Shown piece by piece: positions 57,401 to 64,000 of a stretch of DNA of 64,000 bases (its first letter is position 1; the number at the start of each line of letters is the position of its first letter). A model generated the notes under the pieces. The model saw only the letters and a list, made by a program, of their open reading frames with translations, was not told where the DNA came from and did not search any database. This DNA is from Nelumbo lutea (lineage: Eukaryota; Streptophyta; Magnoliopsida; Proteales; Nelumbonaceae). The stretch covers positions 73,900,401 through 73,964,400 of the forward strand of contig JAKGHH010000001.1 in the NCBI GenBank assembly GCA_022828595.1, given 5' to 3'. A program made the translations under genes and the position numbers.

Positions 57401-58940
57401 TTTCATTTCCTCATCCATTGTTGTACGCCATTCTTTGGACTTGATGGCTTCTTCAAAGACAATTGGTTCATTAATCTTGGCAATTTGACATTGTTCTGTG
57501 TTGTCATAAATTTCTTGCAATGATCTCCATTTTCTTGGAGGTGTCTCTGATGAAGACGAGCTTGGTGAGTGTGAGCTTGAGACAGGTGATTGACTGTTTG
57601 TTGGTGTAGAGGAACCAGAACCTCCGTTCTCATTTTCTTGCCTTGTAGGAGAGTTAAGGAACTCACCATCTTCTAATATTGGACCTGATTGCACAATCTC
57701 CCAATTCCATGCACTCTTCTCATCAAATACAACATCACGACTTATTAGTAACTTTTTTGTGACAGGGTCATAGAGACGATACCCTTTAGTTTCAATACTA
57801 TAGCCAACAAATATGCATTTAATACTGTTGTCATCTAACTTCCCTCTCTTTTGAGATGGAACATGCACATGTGCAATACATTCAAAGATTCTAAGATGAG
57901 TTACCTTAGGCTTCCACCCATGCCATGCTTCAAATGGTGTCTTTTGACTCAAAGCTGCTGTTAAAGATCTATTGAGAAGGTAGGCTACTGTATGGATTGC
58001 TTTTGCCTAAAAAACTTTTTGGAAGACTTTTATCTTTCAGCATGCTTTTTTTCATTGCTACAATACTCTGATTCTTCCGCTCAACCACTCCATTTTGCTG
58101 TGGAGTGTAACTAGCTGTTAACTGTCTCTTGATGCCGAACTCTTCACAAAAACTATCAAATTCTCCTGATAGAAATTCTCCACCATGATCTGTCCTCAAG
58201 ACTTTCAGTTACTGCTCACTTTGTTTTTCAATATAGGCCTTAAACTTCTTGAACACCGAAAAGGCTTCTGATTTTTCTTTCAAAAAATATACCCACGTCA
58301 TTCGGCTAAAATCATCAACAAAGACTAGAAAATACCTGCTGTTGTTGAGGGAATATGTTGTCATGGGCCCACAAACATCCGCATGAATCAGTTCTGTAGG
58401 TTTGGAACCTCTTCTTGCTTTGCCTGTCGGGAAAGAATCACGATGTTGCTTTCCAACTACACAACTCTCACAGACATCATCAACATTTTTAATTACAGGC
58501 AAACCATCAACAAAATTATGTTCATATGAGCCAAACTTCTGAAATTAAGATGCCCATATCTATAATGCTAAACCCAGGTTTTGTCACTTAGTTGCTTTCA
58601 AAGCATGCTGATCAGTAGAGGTGAGAATGTAGGGAAAAATTTTGTTTTTTTTTTACATGGGTACTTCAACTACCAACTGCGTTTTCGATTTGTCTTTATA
58701 CACAAAGCAAATGGAATCTTCAAAGACAAGAGAATACCCATCCAACATAAATTGCCCAACACTCGACAAATTTGAATTCAGATGAGGAACATACAACACA
58801 TTTTGAATATATTTCAATCCAAGAGAGTTCAACATCACAGTACCTTTTCCTTGTGCCTCATGTACTGTTCCATCACACATTGTGATCTGACTAGTCACAT
58901 ATTCATCTAAATCGGTGAAAAGATGCAAATCACTTGTCAT
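57377..58940 (-). pseudogene. Copia C pre-integrase and integrase
   Basis: 58940-58653 reads the post-protease segment (SDLHLFTDLDEYVTSQIT). 58502-58209 begins CESCVVGKQHRDSFPTGKAR and holds the first catalytic Asp in LIHADVCGPM. 58199-57969 holds the second acidic segment RTDHGGEFLS and the Glu helix YTPQQNGVVERKNQSIVAMK. 57952-57377 carries GYSIETKGYRLYDPVTKKLL and the Ser-rich linker into reverse transcriptase. A stop (about 58207) and a frame change (about 57960) separate them. Confidence 0.85.
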
Positions 58941-59922
58941 GTGATTGCTGCAGCCGTTGTCGATGTACCAAGCTTTTGGAGAACATTCTTTGGCAAAGAA
59001 ACATGCAAGAAATAGACTTTTGGTATCATCTTCTCCTTTCTCCTGGGCTAGATTGGCATGCTGCTCCTTACGCTAGCAAAATTTCTCTATATGGCCATAT
59101 CTCTTACAGTAGTAACACTGTTTAGGGATTCAATTCTCACCTTTATCATAGTTTCTTGAACCTTGGTCGTACTCATTGGAACGACCACTGCTTCTGCCTC
59201 TTCTTCTTCCTCGTGACGAAGAACCACCATGCGTCTTGGAGTTGCTTTGACTTCTTGGTTCACCTTGTGAGAGTTGCATCTTACTGTAAAAAGCATTATC
59301 AACAAAAACATCATCATATTTCTTCATCCTATCTTCACGAGAGAAAAGAGAACCCTACAACTCATCAAGAGTTAACATACTCAAGTCTTTTGATTCTTTT
59401 ATTACAGCACAACATGATCATATTTCTTAGGCAAATTCTTAAGAATTTTCTCAACCACTTTTTCTCACTCAAATCTTCACCATACTTTCTAATTTGATTC
59501 ACAACATCAATCACGTTGGAAATATAATCAGACAAAACATCTCCATCTTTCATAAGCAAACTTTTAAATTTTCTACGAAGAGTTTGAAGTTTAACAGTTA
59601 CCACTTTTGCAGTGCCTTGATACGTCGCTGTATACAATCCTTCCTAAGCTTCTTTGAACCTTGTTGTAGCAGATATGCGTCGGAAAATCACGTCATCCAC
59701 AGCTTGTTGGATGAAGAATAAAGCTTTGGCATCTTTCTTTCGAAGGTCTCTGAGAGTATCAGCTGCCACTCCGTCTTCAATATAGCCCTTCTCCACTAAA
59801 TCCCATAGTTCTTGGGATAAAAACAAGGTCTTCATCTTGGTACTCCACACATCATAATTATTCCCTTGGAAAATTGGAATTGAAGGTTGCGATGGGTTCA
59901 CTCTAATGTGATTATTGGCCAT
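58934..59922 (-). pseudogene. gag: Copia C gag and protease
   Basis: Gag starts at the ATG at 59922. The first part, FQGNNYDVWSTKMKTLFLSQ, is a DUF4219-like start, followed by the UBN2-type segment with VVTVKLQTLRRKFKSLLMKD and a Gly/Arg/Ser-rich RGRRRGRSSGRSNEY. The zinc knuckle CYYCKRYGHIEKFC lies at about 59075-59120. The protease active site near 58950-58980 reads YIDNGCSNHM, where Asp-Ser-Gly is usual. Stops at 59643 and 59074 and at least one frame change are present. Confidence 0.82.
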
Positions 59923-59967
59923 TTGTGATTATTTGCCATGCTTTTTGCCATTGCTACTAGAATCTCT

Positions 59968-60518
59968 CAGGTTATGTTTTCACTATGGGCAACGGAACTA
60001 TTTCTTGGAGCTCAAAGAAACAACCATCTATAGCTTTGTCATCCTTAGAAGTTGAATATATGGTAGTAACAGCAGTAGCTTGTCAAGGAGTTTGGTTGCG
60101 AAGAATCTTGGATGATATGAAGCAAACTCAAGTGGAGGCAACTATTATTTATTGTGATAATCAATCCACAATTGCTATGACAAATAATCCAGTCTATCAT
60201 AATAGAACAAGGCATATTGAGACACGTCATCATTTCATGAGAGAGCTAGTTGCAAAAGGAGACATCAATATGGAATATTGTAATACCAATGATCAAGTTG
60301 CAGATGTATTCACCAAGTCACTTCCACTGAAGAAATTCATGGATTTAAGAGATCTTTTAGGTGGTGTTAAATTTCTACATTAAGGGAGGGTGTTAAAGAT
60401 TAATGTAGAAACTATTTACTGTTGAGTTATTCAAATAATGACTTAGTCCTTTCAGTTGGGTTGTATTTGCTATTTTGTAGGAGTCATATCAGGGGTGTCT
60501 GGTACTAGAATCTCTGAT
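59968..60518 (+). pseudogene. Inverted duplicate of the Copia C 3' end inside its own 5' leader
   Basis: The plus strand reads YVFTMGNGTISWSSKKQ to PLKKFMDLRDLLGGVKFLH (RNase H, 59985-60383), then the purine tract AAGGGAGGG (60382-60390), then the first about 128 bases of the LTR (60391-60518). It is the same segment as 55808-56360 in opposite orientation, with about a tenth of the residues different. The left joint lies in AATCTCTCAGG. The right joint lies in TACTAGAATCTCTGATA, a 17-base word present both in the LTR and next to the primer-binding site. Confidence 0.88.
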
Positions 60519-60522
60519 ACCA
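60512..60522 (-). other. Primer-binding site of Copia C
   Basis: The minus strand reads TGGTATCAGAG two bases inside the 5' LTR, matching initiator methionine tRNA. The same bases form part of the inversion joint. Confidence 0.82.
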
Positions 60523-60524
60523 GA

Positions 60525-60778
60525 TGTTAAAAAAATAAAGGATGGTTAATACAATGAAAAGAACAGTAAAAGACAATGAAATTAGCAGAAAGGGCATATC
60601 TTTATTCACTGCATAACTAACATTTAAATAGCAAGAAAACATAATAAACTATCAGAGATTCTAGTACCAAACACCCCTGATATGACTCCTACTAAATAGA
60701 AAATACAGCCCAACTAAAAGGACTAAGTCATTATTTGACTAACTCAACAGTAAATAGTTTCTACATTAATCTTTAACA
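60525..60778 (-). repeat. 5' LTR of Copia C (254 bp)
   Basis: In plus-strand terms it begins TGTTAAAAAAATAAAGG and ends AATCTTTAACA, followed by the AGGTG duplication. The inverted LTR piece at 60391-60518 faces it and can form a long hairpin with it. Confidence 0.92.
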
Positions 60779-60783
60779 AGGTG

Positions 60784-62439
60784 TACCCACATGAGTATAA
60801 TGTGGGACTTTTTTGATTTGTTCAATTTCATCAATCTAAGGCTCTTTTGCCTACCTTATCTTTGCTTCAACTTGTGTGTAAATTATAACAAATATGAAGG
60901 ATATACAGAAAATGAATTAGAAAGGATTGTAAATGATATACGGTATATATATATATCCTTGGATTAGTTAGGTTTGAGTCCCTATTTTCTTGTTTATCAA
61001 CTTTAAGTTTATCTCTGCAGTGGTTGTTTCTCCATTTAGAATACATATGTTGTATACATAAATTCATGTGTTAGCATTTCCAGAATGTAAGGCATTATAC
61101 AACAAAGGATGACCTAATATGCTCGAGAGATGAATTTATAAGAGAAGCGTTGTTGGATCCATTCAATCAAAAGAAACAAAACATACTCTCAAGTGCTTTC
61201 AAGACCTGCAACTGCACATCATCTAATGAGCTTCAACATGTCCCAGTAACTACAGTTCACCTTTTTTGGTCATTCAGGAGGTGATTTTCACAAAAAGTTT
61301 CCATATCTAAAATAGAGCATGATCACCTACAACTACCTAGCATTTCTCCTAAACCTTCAGATTTACCTTCAGCTTGTGTTACGAAATTGTACTTAACCTC
61401 TTCCCAGTCAAACCTCTTGGCAACATTGAAACCGATCCTGTGTGGATGCAATGACGATAGCCACCTTCCTGTGGGAGCTCTGGGATAGTGTTGATTTTAT
61501 GTAATGGTTGTGATCCAGATTCAGCAATGATCTGTACTTGACTGTCTTCCAATTGAATAACCATTTTATTCGGTTTTAGTTGATTGTACGTGGGGTTTTC
61601 GATTGAATCATGTGTGCTTAAGTGGGTATAGTTGTCTAATTTTTACTTGCAGCTTGAAATTTTAGATTCAATCCTTAACGCTTTTGGTTTAAGTGGGTTG
61701 GGATTACTTTTAGTTTTATATTTAAGTCTACTTTTCTGTAATGATTTGTTACATGGATATTAAGGGAAATGTTTTGTTTATCTATTGATTGTAGTTTTTG
61801 GGAAATTCAAAGTTTTAAATACTCTTTGCAACTTGAAATTTCAGATTCAATCCTTAATGTTTTTAGTTAAAGTGGGTTAGGATTGCTTGTAGTTTTCATA
61901 TAAATCTAATTTACTTGAATGATTTGTATAGGGAAATATATGAGTGGGGCCCATTTTAATATTTTGAAAAAGTAAATAAAGTGGGACCTGCAAGTACTAT
62001 TCATATGCTTGAAATGTTACTCGATCCCATGCATGACATTTCACATTTATGTAAGAGGGATCCACAAATGCATTTGCCGAACGGTCTTTTGGTCTTTCTA
62101 GCTTTTGAAAAATATTGCAATCAAACGGTATTTGATCTTTGAAAATCTATCTGTGAAAGCTTGTCTTTTTTTGATGTCTTGAGCTTTTGGAAGATCTTCT
62201 TAAAAAGACTTGTCAAACGCCTCCGTAGTGAGCTTTTACATAACGATTTTGGCAGCCCAAAGATCGTTTAGTTGGAGGCATGTCTTTATGCGTGAAGACG
62301 AGACAAAAAAAAGGCGAGAAGCTTCATTTCTAACTCCTAAAAAGATGACAGCTTGTGCGAAAAGACGCACCAAACAAGGCCATAATATACCTTAGATATA
62401 GAGTTCAATGAAAGAAAATGAGAATTGATACTTTAAATA
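60784..62439. other. Intergenic region, possible unidentified coding fragment
   Basis: The minus strand at 61564-61379 opens with MVIQLEDSQVQIIAESGSQP and a neighbouring frame reads KRFDWEEVKYNFVTQAEGKS. I do not recognise either, and no gene structure could be completed. 61600-61925 contains two diverged copies of a CTTGAAATTT(T/C)AGATTCAATC block. The rest is AT-rich. Confidence 0.4.
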
Positions 62440-62755
62440 TTAAATTTTAGAGATATGTCGATTTTTTTTTTTTTTGTAGAACTTTTATATTTTATAACAT
62501 CATTGATTAAATCCATTTCATCCAAATGGCTAGGCTGATGGCATACAAGTTTGATGAAAAAACTGTTTTGTTTTTGAGTTGGTGTTAATTTTTTATTCTA
62601 ATTTCCTCATAAAATTATTCTTATTTATCATATTTATTTTTGTATAATTAATATGATAAATTTATACTATTAGAGGTGTACCTGAATATTTTCTACAAAT
62701 TAATATATTTTTAATGTATTTGTGTTTTTATCTTTTGTAGATTTTTTTTTATGGA
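62440..62755. repeat. Single unit of the 265-bp tandem-repeat family
   Basis: TATTTTATAACATCATTGAT, GGCTAGGCTGATGGCA and GATGAAAAAACTGTTTTGTT are shared with 39840-40110 at a high level over about 300 bases. Only one unit is present here, and the Gypsy-derived sequence starts directly after it. Confidence 0.75.
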
Positions 62756-64000
62756 GAAGTACGGATTTGCCCAATGCTGATTTCTGATTTACACTGCAAA
62801 GCTATCCATCCCATCTCGATTCGTAACATTGTAGGTACGATCTCCCTTTACCATGACTATAACTAACCTTTGAACCTCCACATCTTTTCTTCAATCTGCT
62901 CCATTAAAATGAATTCCGCTTGTGTTCTCCCCGAGCACAGGCGAAGTTATTACATGTCTCCCTGTCCTGGCTACAAAATCTTGCATGACCTCCCAAACAA
63001 AGTCCCGACCTGGAAGAGGCGATACTTCGTAGTTCATAACACTGCAAGGTGGTTGTTTCCAACTCATTGGAGACCTTCCATTCAGGACCTCGGCATCAAG
63101 TTGGACAAAGAGAAACAGGAGGAAGTCCAATCTTGGGTGAAGCTCGAGCTGAAGTTCAAAAATTTCGTGACCGAAGAGAAGCTCATACAAGCCGGGTTGA
63201 GTCCTCTTGGTAGGTCACCATCATGATTGTCGTACTTGCTTTCTTATTCATGGTTTATCTGGATCTTGTAAATTAACATGATCGTTACTTTTTGAAGGAG
63301 CCATGGTTGATATCCCTGTTGCCAAGCTCTTTGGAAGTATGAAGAAGGGGAAGAAGAGGAGAGCCTCCAAGAAGCACCCTTCGGTTATTGACTTGGTCGA
63401 GGAAGACCAAGGTAGGAATTCTCCGTCTCACCTACCCGAGGAAGCCTCGGTGTCCGAGTCCCAGCCCACACAGGCGGCTACTCCTTCAAGAGATGACACA
63501 TCCTAGGAAGCTCGAAGCATTTTGACTCCAAAGTTTGGTCTCCTCAAGAGTAAGGACACGGTTTTCGCCGAGGAGGTCGTGCATTGGGTCGATCTGCCGA
63601 TGGCTCAACTTGGGGCCAGAACGGAAACTCACTACATGGTGGTACATACCTGATCTTTGGATTGTACTCTCTATTGCTTTTTCTTGGTACTTAGATTTTG
63701 TTTCTTCCTTGGCAGGTGAACTCTGCGATCCATGCTCTTGCCTATCAATCTGAGGTGCAGCTGAAGCGAGCCCTCCAAGCTGAAAAAACCTCCCAAAGTG
63801 TTCAGTGCGAACTGGACTTAGCTCGTGGTGAGATTCATAAGTTGGAGAATGATGCACGAGCCCAAAAGGAGATGATCGTGATAGTGAGGGAGGAAAAGAA
63901 AAGGCTCAAGGAGGAAAGGGAGGCCCTCTAGAGGGAAAAAGAGAACCTCGAGGAGCTCATGAAGGAGCGCACACAAATCTTCAAAGACATGATCAAGGAT
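62756..64000 (+). pseudogene. Truncated second copy of the Tat-type antisense ORF
   Basis: Homologous to 45180-46500. Exon 1 (to 63209) reads PCPGYKILHDLPNKVPTWKR, RYFVVHNTARWLFPTHW and VTEEKLIQAGLSP. Exon 2 is 63301-63641, basic at the start (KKGKKRRASKKHPSVIDLVE). Exon 3 from 63716 is a coiled-coil candidate (VNSAIHALAYQSEVQLKRAL) with EKKRLKEEREAL, a stop at 63929 and further Glu/Lys-rich sequence to the window end. The two introns have GT...AG borders at positions matching the first copy. The 5' end of the ORF and the LTR are missing on the left. If the layout is like that at 43435-53072, pol should lie to the right of the window on the minus strand. Confidence 0.72.

Larger units (their letters stand above)
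55678..60783 (-). mobile_element. Copia C: reverse-strand Copia with an inverted copy of its own 3' end
   Basis: The element is 55683-60778, flanked by a perfect 5-bp duplication AGGTG (55678-55682 and 60779-60783). Short LTRs of 255 and 254 bp are about 92 percent alike by eye. On the minus strand: 5' LTR, primer-binding site, inverted segment (59968-60518), gag, protease, integrase, reverse transcriptase, RNase H, purine tract, 3' LTR. The inverted segment duplicates RNase H, purine tract and the first about 128 bases of the LTR in plus orientation. The frames are broken but many motifs, including YVDD, are intact. Confidence 0.93.

Noticed and set aside
62070..62390. Possible MITE ending CACCAAACAAGGCC
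   Set aside because: The left side offers no matching inverted end and no target duplication.
1..64000. tRNA, rRNA, CRISPR arrays, organelle DNA insertions
   Set aside because: No tRNA box pairs, rRNA blocks, spaced direct repeats or organelle-like gene stretches were seen; primer-binding sites are the only tRNA-related matches.

Overview
The window is nuclear DNA of a flowering plant. The signs are a split receptor-kinase gene with GT-AG introns, a pentatricopeptide-repeat (PPR) gene, plant-type Copia and Gypsy (Tat-like) retrotransposons, and many hAT, Tourist-like and Mutator-like DNA elements in AT-rich intergenic sequence. I cannot name the species.

Only two host genes are well supported. 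A 16-exon STRUBBELIG-receptor-family leucine-rich-repeat receptor-like (pseudo)kinase lies on the + strand (18208-28298); every exon junction I placed is canonical and gives one 729-residue frame. A PPR gene lies on the - strand (32177-34053) and is split by a frameshift in a homopolymer T run.

Layout: 1-250, probable LINE tail. 2443-8223, decayed TNT1-like Copia (A) with a perfect 5-bp target duplication. 8622-16732, hAT and Tourist-like elements around an older reverse-strand Copia remnant (B, 10347-15130). 18208-28298, the SRF gene, with a hAT element and a Tourist-like MITE in its introns. 29584-31956, a hAT element with a second hAT-like element nested inside. 32177-34053, PPR gene. 35742-41330, small DNA transposons and a roughly 265-bp tandem repeat. 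41332-53523, a Mutator-type element that carries a fragment of a CRWN/NMCP nuclear-lamina gene; a 9.6-kb Gypsy element of Tat-like layout (43435-53072) has inserted into the captured gene. 55683-60778, Copia C, whose 5' end contains an inverted extra copy of its own 3' end. 62440-64000, a further tandem-repeat unit followed by a truncated second copy of the Tat antisense ORF, which runs off the window.

The strongest observations are the nested Pack-MULE/CRWN/Gypsy locus, where removing the Gypsy plus one target duplication restores the captured reading frame; the antisense ORF with two intron positions conserved between copies; the self-inverted Copia C; and the large set of hAT-like elements sharing a few terminus types, several with 8-bp target duplications. 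All identity estimates are by eye; no searches were run.
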